Source: Calidifontibacter indicus (lineage in GTDB: Bacteria > Actinomycetota > Actinomycetes > Actinomycetales > Dermatophilaceae). Taken from it: a DNA stretch of 64,000 nt. The position numbers were made by a program, and so were the translations under genes. This document shows, one piece after another, positions 29,380 to 36,735 of the stretch; the first letter of the stretch is position 1; each line of letters starts with the position of its first letter. The notes beneath the pieces were generated by a model, which had not been told where the DNA came from, did not search any database, and saw nothing but the letters and a program-made list of their open reading frames with translations. The stretch covers positions 1,178,001 to 1,242,000 of the forward strand of contig NZ_QTUA01000001.1 of the NCBI RefSeq assembly GCF_003386865.1, read 5' to 3'.

Positions 29380-29682
29380 TCACCGAGGGACGAACGTGGC
29401 CTTCACGTCGGACTCGGTCGTGGCGTAGGCACGGCTGGCGCTGCCGAGGGTGCGGCCGATGTCGGCCAGCGAATCCTTCATCCGCGCCTGCGCACGCGAC
29501 CAGTCGCCGTGCAGCACCGCGTACTGGGCGGCCGCGCTACCCGTCCAGGTGCCCTGCAGGGCGGTCAGCTTGCGGTCCATGAGGTTCATCGCCGACTGGA
29601 TCTGGCCGGCGATCGTGCCGACGTCGAGTCCGTGCTGGCCGATGGCGTCGCTGTCGACGGTGTACTTGCTCGAGTGGGACAT
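29380..29682 (-). CDS. WXG100-family (ESAT-6-like) protein
   Basis: A 100-residue helical-hairpin protein with the central turn W46-T-G48 and a C-terminal YATTE, matching the YxxxD/E secretion signal of type VII (ESX) substrates. Length and motif are typical. No EccC, EccB, mycosin or partner WXG100 gene is within the window, so it is an orphan substrate or homodimer. GGAGAC ribosome site before ATG 29682. Confidence 0.85.
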   Translation of the reverse strand: MSHSSKYTVDSDAIGQHGLDVGTIAGQIQSAMNLMDRKLTALQGTWTGSAAAQYAVLHGDWSRAQARMKDSLADIGRTLGSASRAYATTESDVKATFVPR

Positions 29683-29783
29683 GAGGGTCTCCGATCGGAC
29701 TGCCCGCCCCGGTGGCGGGTCGTGCAGGAGAACCTAGGTCAATCGCGGAGATCGTGTTCGAGTTATCCCCAGGACAATGAAAA

Positions 29784-29821
29784 GCGGTGGCGCACAACCC
29801 GTTTGGATTGTGCGCCACCGC
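29784..29821. terminator. Hairpin terminator downstream of the HtrA gene
   Basis: Perfect 14-bp stem (29784-29797 with 29808-29821), loop 10 nt. A second 8-bp hairpin (29824-29831 with 29846-29853) is adjacent. Both lie after the minus-strand protease gene and fill most of the 240-bp gap before the WXG100 start; nothing else is seen there. Confidence 0.75.
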
Positions 29822-29922
29822 CTGTCTCCGAGCCCCGTCACAAGTTCGGAGACCACCCCGACCGGGTCGTTGGTGGTGGAGGAAGGGGGAGTCCACCGGT
29901 GACCCGACTCAAACCGTGTCGA

Positions 29923-31446
29923 TCAGCTCGCCTTGCCGAGCGACACGGAGATCTGTGTGCGCTTGCCATCGCGCACGACCGTCAACTGCACTTTCTCGCC
30001 GACCGTCTTGGCCCGCACGTAACCGACCAGCGCCTCCGAGGAGACGATCGGTCGACCGTCGGCCTCGACGATCGCGTCGCCGACCTTCAGGCCGGCCTTG
30101 TCGGCCGCCGACCCCGAGACGACCTCCTTGATCTCGGCTGCGGTCTCGGTGGCGTCGCCGATCTGTACGGAACCGGTGCTGGCCTGCACACCCAGCTGGG
30201 CGTGCACGACCGATCCCTTGCTGATCAGCTGGCTGGTGATCGACTCGACGACGGACACAGGTATAGCGAAACCGATTCCGATGTTTCCCGACTGGGAAGA
30301 ACCTGAGGATCCGCCCACAGAAGCGATCGAGGAGTTGATGCCGATGAGCTGTCCGCTGGCGTTGACCAGTGCGCCACCGGAGTTGCCCGGGTTGATCGGG
30401 GCACTGGTCTGCACCGCGTTCGTCGTGCTCGAGGAGTCGCCGGAGCTGCTACCGGCGGTCACCGGACGGTTCAGCGCGCTCACGATGCCGGTGGTCACGG
30501 TGCTCGACAGGCCCAGCGGGTTGCCGATCGCCATCACGGGCTGTCCGACCTGCAAGGTGGCGTCGTCGCCCATCGCGATCGGCTTGAGGTCGGCCGGCGG
30601 CTTCTGCAGCCGGATGACCGCGAGGTCGGTGGCCGGGTCGGTGCCGACGACGGTCGCCTTGTAGGTGAGGTTGTTGGTGAGGGTCACCGTGATCGAGGGG
30701 TTACTCGAACCGCCGGCCGCCACCACGTGGTTGTTCGTGACGATATTGCCCTTGGTGTCGAGCACGACGCCGGAGCCTTCGCCGCCGCCCGTGCTCGAGG
30801 ATCCGACGGTGATCGAGACGACGCTGTCGGTGACCTTCTGCGCGGTGCCCGCCCAGTTGACGCCGGTGCCGTCCTTGTAGTCGGCCGGGTTGGCCTGCAC
30901 CACCTTCGTGGTGGTCGTCGACGACCCGCCCGCCTGGTTGTCCGACAGTGCGTAGGTCGTGCCGCTGGCCAGACCGGCGGCAAGCACAGCGGCGATCGGG
31001 ACGGCGATCCACGGGGCACCGCGGCGGCGCCGGGTGGCGGTGGTCGAACCGCCCGAGGCGTTGTTGCCCGGAGCACCATTTGCGGGACCGAACGGCCCCG
31101 ACTGCGCGGCGGCGTACGGCGCACCCTGGCCGGTCGGGTTGGCCCACGGGCCCTGCGCCGGCGCACCGTACGGCTGCGGGCCGCCCATCGGGGCCGGGCC
31201 CTGCTGGCCACGGTGCGGCATCTGGAAGGAACGCGTCTGGTCGGGGCCCGCGGACGGCACCGGACGCGCGTCCGGCACCGGCGGGATCGGCCCGGTGATG
31301 TCGTCGCCCCGGTCGGCAGACCCCGCAGACCGCTGTGCGGCGGACTCCTGCGCCCGACGCTCCCCGCCGAACGGAGACCGCGCGTCCGAGGGCGCGTCGG
31401 CGGAACGGTCGGGATCGGACGGGTTGTTGTCGTACGACATCGTCAT
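29923..31446 (-). CDS. HtrA/DegP-type serine protease with PDZ domain (PepD-like)
   Basis: A 507-residue membrane-anchored protease. Residues 1-140 are a Pro/Gly/Gln-rich cytoplasmic segment, 144-167 a single membrane helix, then the trypsin-like domain with His240 (TNNHVV), Asp274 (TDLAV) and Ser356 (GNSGGAL), and a C-terminal PDZ domain (about 410-505). It would degrade or refold damaged proteins outside the membrane. Gene order response regulator-kinase-protease matches the mycobacterial mprA-mprB-pepD locus, so it is probably part of an envelope-stress circuit. Confidence 0.92.
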   Translation of the reverse strand: MTMSYDNNPSDPDRSADAPSDARSPFGGERRAQESAAQRSAGSADRGDDITGPIPPVPDARPVPSAGPDQTRSFQMPHRGQQGPAPMGGPQPYGAPAQGPWANPTGQGAPYAAAQSGPFGPANGAPGNNASGGSTTATRRRRGAPWIAVPIAAVLAAGLASGTTYALSDNQAGGSSTTTTKVVQANPADYKDGTGVNWAGTAQKVTDSVVSITVGSSSTGGGEGSGVVLDTKGNIVTNNHVVAAGGSSNPSITVTLTNNLTYKATVVGTDPATDLAVIRLQKPPADLKPIAMGDDATLQVGQPVMAIGNPLGLSSTVTTGIVSALNRPVTAGSSSGDSSSTTNAVQTSAPINPGNSGGALVNASGQLIGINSSIASVGGSSGSSQSGNIGIGFAIPVSVVESITSQLISKGSVVHAQLGVQASTGSVQIGDATETAAEIKEVVSGSAADKAGLKVGDAIVEADGRPIVSSEALVGYVRAKTVGEKVQLTVVRDGKRTQISVSLGKAS

Positions 31447-31524
31447 TCCTTCATCTGCATCGTTGTGGCGAAGCTGTTTCGCCGCTGCCCCTGCCTTGTG
31501 CTTCGCCCAGTCAAGCCATCGGCG

Positions 31525-33039
31525 TTAAGCCTGCGCTGGCCCGCTCCTGTGGGTCTGCTGTGCGTCGCTGTCGGCGAGCGGCAACTGAACGATGAACGTC
31601 GCACCACCGCCCGAGGATTCCCGAAGATCGACCGAACCCGAATGCGCTTCGACGATCGCGTTGACGATCGCGAGCCCGAGCCCGCTGCCTCCGGTGGCGC
31701 TGTTGCGTGAGGCGTCGAACCGGTAGAAGCGTTCGAAGATCTGTGCCCGGGCACCCTCGGGGATGCCGGGGCCGTGGTCGCGCACCTCGAAGATGGCGTG
31801 CGCGTCGCGGGTGCCGACGGCAACCTCGATGGGGGACGGATCGCTGTAGCGCAGGGCGTTGCCGACCAGGTTGGCGAACACCTGCCGCAGCCGGTGGTCG
31901 TCGCCGCGCACGGTCGTCGGCCCGAGTGGCCCGTCGAGGCCGACCAGTTCGATGGTGCGCTCGGGCGCGCGGGCGCGCGCGTCCTGCACCGCATCGGCGG
32001 CGAGCACGGTGACGTCGACGCTGTCGTACGGATCCTGGTCGAGGCCCCCGCTGTGCTCCTCGTCGACCCGGTTGAGCAGCAGCAGCGAGTCGACCATCTT
32101 GCTCATCCGGGTGGCTTCGTCCTCGATCCGGCGCACCGCGGCGGCGACGTCGTCGGGCTTGGACACCGCGCCCTGGCGGTACAACTCGGCATACCCGCGG
32201 ACGGTGGCCAGCGGCGTCCGCAGTTCGTGCGAGGCGTCCTGCACGAACTGTCGCATCCGCTCCTCCGACTTGGTGCGCACGATGAAGGCGTCCTCGATGC
32301 GGCCGAGCATCACATTGAGCGAGCGGGCCAGGCTGGCCACCTCGTCGTTGCCGGCCGGTGGTGGCACACGGCTGGTGAGGTCGCCGGCCGCGATGGCGGC
32401 GGCCGTCTCCTCGATCTGGGCCAGCGGGCGGAAGGCGCGCCGGATGCCGAACCACGCGATCAGCGCGCCGATGAGCGTGACCACCACCCCGACGATCGCG
32501 CTGAGGTTGCGCACCCGGTCGACGGTGTCGTCGACGTCGTTGAGCGACGCGGCCACGGCGTACGTGACGGTGCCCTGGGTGGGCGACTGGCTGGTGCCGG
32601 TGATGACCCGCCACTCACCGCCGCCGGAGTCGGACTCCACGGTGAACGGCGTCGTCTCCGACAACGCGCGCGAGGTGGGGGACAGGTCGGGCCAGTTCGG
32701 CACGTGCTGCTTGGAGGAGAAGACGTCGACGTGCTCGTTGTTCGACCACTCCAGGTGCACGACGTAGGTGCCACCGGGCACGTACGCGGGCACCGTCCGC
32801 TTGGTCGAACCGTGCGAGTCGAGCGCGGCGTTGACCAGCGGGGTGCGCGCGGCGAGCAGTTCGGCGTCCTGTCGCTGATAGAGGTAGCTGCGCAGCAACG
32901 CGGTCGCGGCCAGGCCGGTGGCGGTGAGCGCACCGGCCAACAGGACGGCGATCATCGCCACGATGCGCAACCGCAACGGGGCCTGCTCGGCGCGCAGGCC
33001 GAGACCGGAGAGACCGCGTCGGGAGGATGCCTGAGCCAT
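31525..33039 (-). CDS. Sensor histidine kinase (MprB-like)
   Basis: A 504-residue kinase: membrane helices at about 25-50 and 179-199 flank an extracytoplasmic sensor, followed by a HAMP domain (to ~250), the phosphoacceptor H271 in DASHELRTPLATV, and the ATPase domain with NLVGNALRYS (N box), DHGPGIP (G1) and GGSGLGLAIV (G2). It should phosphorylate the adjacent response regulator. Its ATG overlaps the regulator stop by one base. The sensed signal is unknown; envelope stress is suggested by the protease gene downstream. Confidence 0.93.
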   Translation of the reverse strand: MAQASSRRGLSGLGLRAEQAPLRLRIVAMIAVLLAGALTATGLAATALLRSYLYQRQDAELLAARTPLVNAALDSHGSTKRTVPAYVPGGTYVVHLEWSNNEHVDVFSSKQHVPNWPDLSPTSRALSETTPFTVESDSGGGEWRVITGTSQSPTQGTVTYAVAASLNDVDDTVDRVRNLSAIVGVVVTLIGALIAWFGIRRAFRPLAQIEETAAAIAAGDLTSRVPPPAGNDEVASLARSLNVMLGRIEDAFIVRTKSEERMRQFVQDASHELRTPLATVRGYAELYRQGAVSKPDDVAAAVRRIEDEATRMSKMVDSLLLLNRVDEEHSGGLDQDPYDSVDVTVLAADAVQDARARAPERTIELVGLDGPLGPTTVRGDDHRLRQVFANLVGNALRYSDPSPIEVAVGTRDAHAIFEVRDHGPGIPEGARAQIFERFYRFDASRNSATGGSGLGLAIVNAIVEAHSGSVDLRESSGGGATFIVQLPLADSDAQQTHRSGPAQA

Positions 33040-33734
33040 CAGTCCCGCGGGGCGCGCAGGACGTATCCGACGCCCCGCTTGGTGTGGATGAGCGGGGTGC
33101 CCAGGGTGTCGATCTTGCGGCGCAGGTAGGAGATGTAGCTCTCGACGATGCCGGCCTCACCATGGAAGTCGTAGTCCCACACGTGGTCGAGGATCTGCAT
33201 CTTGGACACGACCCGGCCCTGGTTGACCATCAGGTAACGCAGCAGCTTGAACTCGGTGGGGGACAGGTCGATCACCATGCCGTCGCGGCGCACCTCGTGG
33301 GAGTCGTCGTCGAGTTCGAGGTCGGCCACGGTGACGGTGGCGCGTTCGGCCGTGTCGCTGCCGGTGCGGCGCAGCACCGCGCGGATGCGGGCGACGACCT
33401 CCTCCAGGCTGAACGGCTTGGTGACGTAGTCGTCACCGCCCACGGTCAGGCCCTTTACCTTGTCCTGCACCGCATCGCGGGCGGTCAGGAACAGCACGGG
33501 CACGTCGTGGCCCTTGCCGCGCATCGTGCGGGTGACGGTGAAGCCGTCCATGTCGGGCAGCATCACGTCCATGACCGCGAGGTCGAACGCCTGGTCGGCG
33601 ACGAGCTTGAGTGCGGTGCGGCCGTCGGGCGCGGCCTCGACCGCGAAGCCGGCGAACTTCAGCGTGGTCGCGAGCAACTCGCGGATGTTGGTCTCGTCCT
33701 CCACCACCAGGAGGCGCGCTTCAGGGGCGTTCAT
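33039..33734 (-). CDS. OmpR-family response regulator (MprA-like)
   Basis: A 231-residue regulator with a receiver domain (acidic pocket ED at 12-13, phosphoacceptor D56 in LAVMDVMLP, K in YVTKPFS) and a winged-helix DNA-binding domain (LLRYLMVNQGRVVSKMQILDHVWDY). Start ATG 33734 is used; an in-frame GTG at 33743 is also possible. A TAGGAT box lies just upstream, so the transcript leader is very short. It heads the regulator-kinase pair, with the protease 78 bp further on. Confidence 0.93.
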   Translation of the reverse strand: MNAPEARLLVVEDETNIRELLATTLKFAGFAVEAAPDGRTALKLVADQAFDLAVMDVMLPDMDGFTVTRTMRGKGHDVPVLFLTARDAVQDKVKGLTVGGDDYVTKPFSLEEVVARIRAVLRRTGSDTAERATVTVADLELDDDSHEVRRDGMVIDLSPTEFKLLRYLMVNQGRVVSKMQILDHVWDYDFHGEAGIVESYISYLRRKIDTLGTPLIHTKRGVGYVLRAPRD

Positions 33735-33782
33735 GGGTACCACAATCCTAAAGTTTCCTGGGAGTCACCTGGAAGTAGATTT

Positions 33783-33810
33783 ATTAGCTAAACTATTGAC
33801 CTCAGCTAAT
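33783..33810. promoter_or_regulatory. Putative MarR operator
   Basis: ATTAGCT (33783-33789) and AGCTAAT (33804-33810) are inverted around 14 bp that include a TTGACC -35-like hexamer. The AT-rich island lies just before the marR-MFS pair and suits autorepression. Confidence 0.5.
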
Positions 33811-33843
33811 TACTTCGCCAAGCCAGGAGGCGCACCTCCCGCG

Positions 33844-34287
33844 ATGACCCGCGACCAACCAGCGATGACCCCGCTCGAGCGCCGAGCCATGTCCGACGAA
33901 CTGCGCATGATCTGTATACGGATCAGCCGGCGCACCCGTTTCGAGAACGTCGAATCCGTTGCACCGCACCAGTTCTCGGTGCTCTGCAAGCTGCAGGGGC
34001 AGCCGCTGACGATCGGCGCTCTGGCCGACGCCGAGTGCGTGAGCCGCCCGTCGATGACCCGCACGGTCGACGCGCTCGCCGCCGATGGCTACCTGGTGCG
34101 GGTCGCCGACGACCACGACCGTCGCCGCACCTGGGTGCACCTCACCGAGAAGGGGCGCGAGGTCGTCACCCAGACCAAGCGCTCGCGCGACATCTGGATG
34201 AACGAACGCATCGCCCAGCTCAGCGACGAGGAGTGCGCGGTGCTCGCCCGTGCCAGCGAGATCCTCGGACGGGTGGTGGCCCGATGA
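33844..34287 (+). CDS. MarR-family transcriptional regulator
   Basis: A 147-residue winged-helix regulator. The recognition region reads SRPSMTRTVDALAADGYL and the wing DDHDRRRTWVHLTEKG, both typical. ATG 33844 has AGGAGG 14 nt upstream; ATG 33865 is an alternative. The gene overlaps the MFS exporter by 4 bp, so it most likely represses its own operon and is released by a ligand of the pump. An AT-rich palindrome upstream is a likely operator. Confidence 0.9.
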   Translation: MTRDQPAMTPLERRAMSDELRMICIRISRRTRFENVESVAPHQFSVLCKLQGQPLTIGALADAECVSRPSMTRTVDALAADGYLVRVADDHDRRRTWVHLTEKGREVVTQTKRSRDIWMNERIAQLSDEECAVLARASEILGRVVAR

Positions 34288-35573
34288 GCCCTACCTTCGC
34301 CTCCCTGTCGATCTACAACTACCGCGTCTACGCGGCCGGTGCGATCGTCTCCAATATCGGCACCTGGATGGGACGCGTCGCCCAGGACTGGCTGGTGCTC
34401 ACCGAACTCACCAACCACGACTCGACCGCGCTCGGCATCGTCACCGGTCTGCAGTTCGCGCCGGTGGTGCTGCTCGCCCCGCTGGCCGGCACCTTCGCCG
34501 ACCGGTTCGACAAGCGCAAACTGCTCGCCATCTCCCAGTCGGCGCTCGCGCTCACCGCCGCCGTCCTCGCGGTGCTGGTGCTCACCGACACGGCCCAGCT
34601 CTGGCACGTCTACGTGCTTGCACTGCTGCAGGGCGTGGCCACCGCGCTCGACAACCCGACCCGGCAGGCGTTCGTCTCGGAGATGGTGCCGCCCGACAAG
34701 CTCACCAACGCGGTCGGTCTCAACAGTGCGTCGTTCAACGGCGCCCGCCTGATAGGCCCGGCCGTCGCCGGCCTGCTCATCGCCTCCGTCGGCACCGGCC
34801 CGACGCTGGTGATCAACGCGTTCAGCTTCGTCGCCGTGCTCTTCGCCCTCAGCGCGATGCACGGGTCCGAGCTCAGCCGTCCGCCGCGGGGCAAGGGACG
34901 CGGCGGGGTGCGCGAGGGGCTGGCCTACGTGCGCGGCCGCAGCGACATCAAACTGCTGCTGTTCGTGGTGTTCATGCTCGGCACCTTCGGGATGAACTTC
35001 CAGATCACCATCGCGCTCATGTCGACCACCGTGTTCCACCGGGGCGCAAGCGAATACGGACTGCTCGGTTCGGTGATGGCGATCGGGTCGCTCTCGGCGG
35101 CGCTGCTGTCGGCCCGCCGCGCGCGGCCTCGGCTGCGGGTGCTCTTCGGGGCGCTCATCGGGTTCACGATCTTCTCGGCGGCGGCCGCGCTCGCGCCGAC
35201 GTTCTGGTTCTTCGGCCTGATGCTCATCCCGACCGGCCTGTTCGCGCTCACCGTGATGACCACCGCCAACTCGGCCGTGCAGTTGTCGGTGTCGCCGCAG
35301 ATGCGCGGACGCGTGATGGCGCTCTACATGGCGATCTTCATGGGCGGCACCCCGCTCGGTGCGCCGATGATCGGCTGGATCGGTGACGTCTTCGGCGCGC
35401 GGTGGACGATCCTGGTGGGCAGCCTGGCGGTGGGTTTCGCAGCGGCGGCTGCCATCCTCTACGTCATGCGCACCGACCGACTCACCGTCACCCTCGAGCG
35501 TCACCCGTGGCATCTCGAGGTCGTTTCCGCCGGCCAGGCGGCGCAGGCCATCACCCCCGAGCAGGTGCGCTGA
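34284..35573 (+). CDS. MFS transporter (drug efflux / EntS-like)
   Basis: A 429-residue transporter with twelve hydrophobic segments. It shows the MFS loop 2-3 pattern GTFADRFDKRKLL and NPTRQAFVSEMVPPD, typical of the DHA3/EntS-type exporters. Coupled to marR by an ATGA overlap, which suggests drug or metabolite efflux under MarR control. The C-terminus ends in a short soluble tail. Confidence 0.9.
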   Translation: MSPTFASLSIYNYRVYAAGAIVSNIGTWMGRVAQDWLVLTELTNHDSTALGIVTGLQFAPVVLLAPLAGTFADRFDKRKLLAISQSALALTAAVLAVLVLTDTAQLWHVYVLALLQGVATALDNPTRQAFVSEMVPPDKLTNAVGLNSASFNGARLIGPAVAGLLIASVGTGPTLVINAFSFVAVLFALSAMHGSELSRPPRGKGRGGVREGLAYVRGRSDIKLLLFVVFMLGTFGMNFQITIALMSTTVFHRGASEYGLLGSVMAIGSLSAALLSARRARPRLRVLFGALIGFTIFSAAAALAPTFWFFGLMLIPTGLFALTVMTTANSAVQLSVSPQMRGRVMALYMAIFMGGTPLGAPMIGWIGDVFGARWTILVGSLAVGFAAAAAILYVMRTDRLTVTLERHPWHLEVVSAGQAAQAITPEQVR

Positions 35574-35659
35574 TGACCCCACGCACCCGCCGGATGCTGG
35601 TGATCGGCGTGCTGGCCGGGATGCTCGCGGTGGCGATCATCGCGTCGATCGCCGGCTGA
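35573..35659 (+). CDS. 28-residue single-helix membrane microprotein
   Basis: ATG 35573 shares one base with the MFS stop (TGATG) and opens MTPRTRRMLVIGVLAGMLAV followed by AIIASIAG. Three basic residues then one hydrophobic helix are typical of small membrane proteins that modulate transporters. The coupling to the MFS gene is the main support; no homologue is known to me. Confidence 0.45.
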   Translation: MTPRTRRMLVIGVLAGMLAVAIIASIAG

Positions 35660-35787
35660 CCCGGCGCTGACCGGACGCCGGTGCCACCCCCAGCGGTGTG
35701 GCGCCCACCACATCTTCTGCGCAACGGCGTACGGTCGTGGGCGTCAAGGGGCGCACGCCCACCGCATTGCGAAGGGATGGCACAGGT

Positions 35788-36615
35788 ATGCCAGTGCTGG
35801 ATAGGCCGGTCGACGTCGACGGGTTCTGGAAAGACGGATACACGATCGTCAAGGGCGTCTACAGCCCCGAGGAGATCCAGGCGTTCCGTGACGCCTGCCG
35901 CAAGGGTGGCGGAGCGAACGGCGGCGATCTGCTGGCGCGTCCGTTGCTGCGCTCGGTGCTCACCGACGGCGCGATGATCGGCATTGCGAAGAAGATTCTG
36001 AACAGCGACCAGATCTGGTACGGCGGTGACAGCTCGTTCACCATCAACTCGACCGGTCGTGGCTGGCACAAGGACAACGCCGACCGCACCGACGGCAACG
36101 CGCCCGACTGGAAGTCGGACTACACCCAGTTGCGCTTCGGCATCTACCTGCAGGACCACACCGAGCACACCGGCGGTCTGAACCTGCGTCGCGGCTCGCA
36201 CAACGTCGTGCCGTTGAGCGAGGGCGAGAACATCTACGTCAAGTCGGCCGTCGGCGACGTGGGCGTGTGGAGCATGCGCATCACCCACTCCGGCAACGGT
36301 GAACTGCTCAAGGACGGCAGCACGACCGACCCCAACGACGCCAAGCCGGTCGACCCGAGCCTGCTCACCGAGAAGGACGGCGACCGGATGGCGATCTTCG
36401 CCGCGCTCGGTCTCGACGACGAGCACGCCGCCCGCTACACCGACTACCTCAAGACCCGCACTTACATGGCCAACGTGTGGCGGCACGGCCAGTACGACGA
36501 CGCGGCGCGTCAGGCGGCCAAGGACGCCGGGCTGATCCTGCGCGACGTGCCCAGCGAGGTGCTGAACGACCCGAACGCCGGCAAGAACGCCGAGTGGGCA
36601 CCGATTCCCTACTGA
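35788..36615 (+). CDS. Phytanoyl-CoA dioxygenase (PhyH) family protein
   Basis: A 275-residue Fe(II)/2-oxoglutarate oxygenase. Iron ligands His and Asp are in GWHKDNAD (near residue 92) and the distal His is probably in RITHSGNG; the region GGLNLRRGSHN is the usual jelly-roll segment. It would hydroxylate an unknown substrate. ATG 35788 has GAAGGGA upstream. It stands alone, convergent with pepN across a strong hairpin. Confidence 0.85.
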   Translation: MPVLDRPVDVDGFWKDGYTIVKGVYSPEEIQAFRDACRKGGGANGGDLLARPLLRSVLTDGAMIGIAKKILNSDQIWYGGDSSFTINSTGRGWHKDNADRTDGNAPDWKSDYTQLRFGIYLQDHTEHTGGLNLRRGSHNVVPLSEGENIYVKSAVGDVGVWSMRITHSGNGELLKDGSTTDPNDAKPVDPSLLTEKDGDRMAIFAALGLDDEHAARYTDYLKTRTYMANVWRHGQYDDAARQAAKDAGLILRDVPSEVLNDPNAGKNAEWAPIPY

Positions 36616-36655
36616 TCCGCAGCGACCTTCATCCCGCGCTCGCGCGGTGAGCGAG

Positions 36656-36691
36656 CAACGGGCCCGGCACCAGGTGGTGCCGGGCCCGTTG
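36656..36691. terminator. Bidirectional hairpin terminator
   Basis: Perfect 16-bp stem (36656-36671 with 36676-36691), 4-nt loop, between convergent phyH-like and pepN genes. Confidence 0.85.
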
Positions 36692-36735
36692 GCGTCCGCG
36701 TCGGCGTCCGCGTCGGGCAGCGTCGGGACGCTGGT

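Noticed and set aside
36691-36725. Tandem GGCGTCCGCGTC repeat after the hairpin
   Set aside because: Only about two copies; likely GC-rich low complexity rather than a functional repeat.
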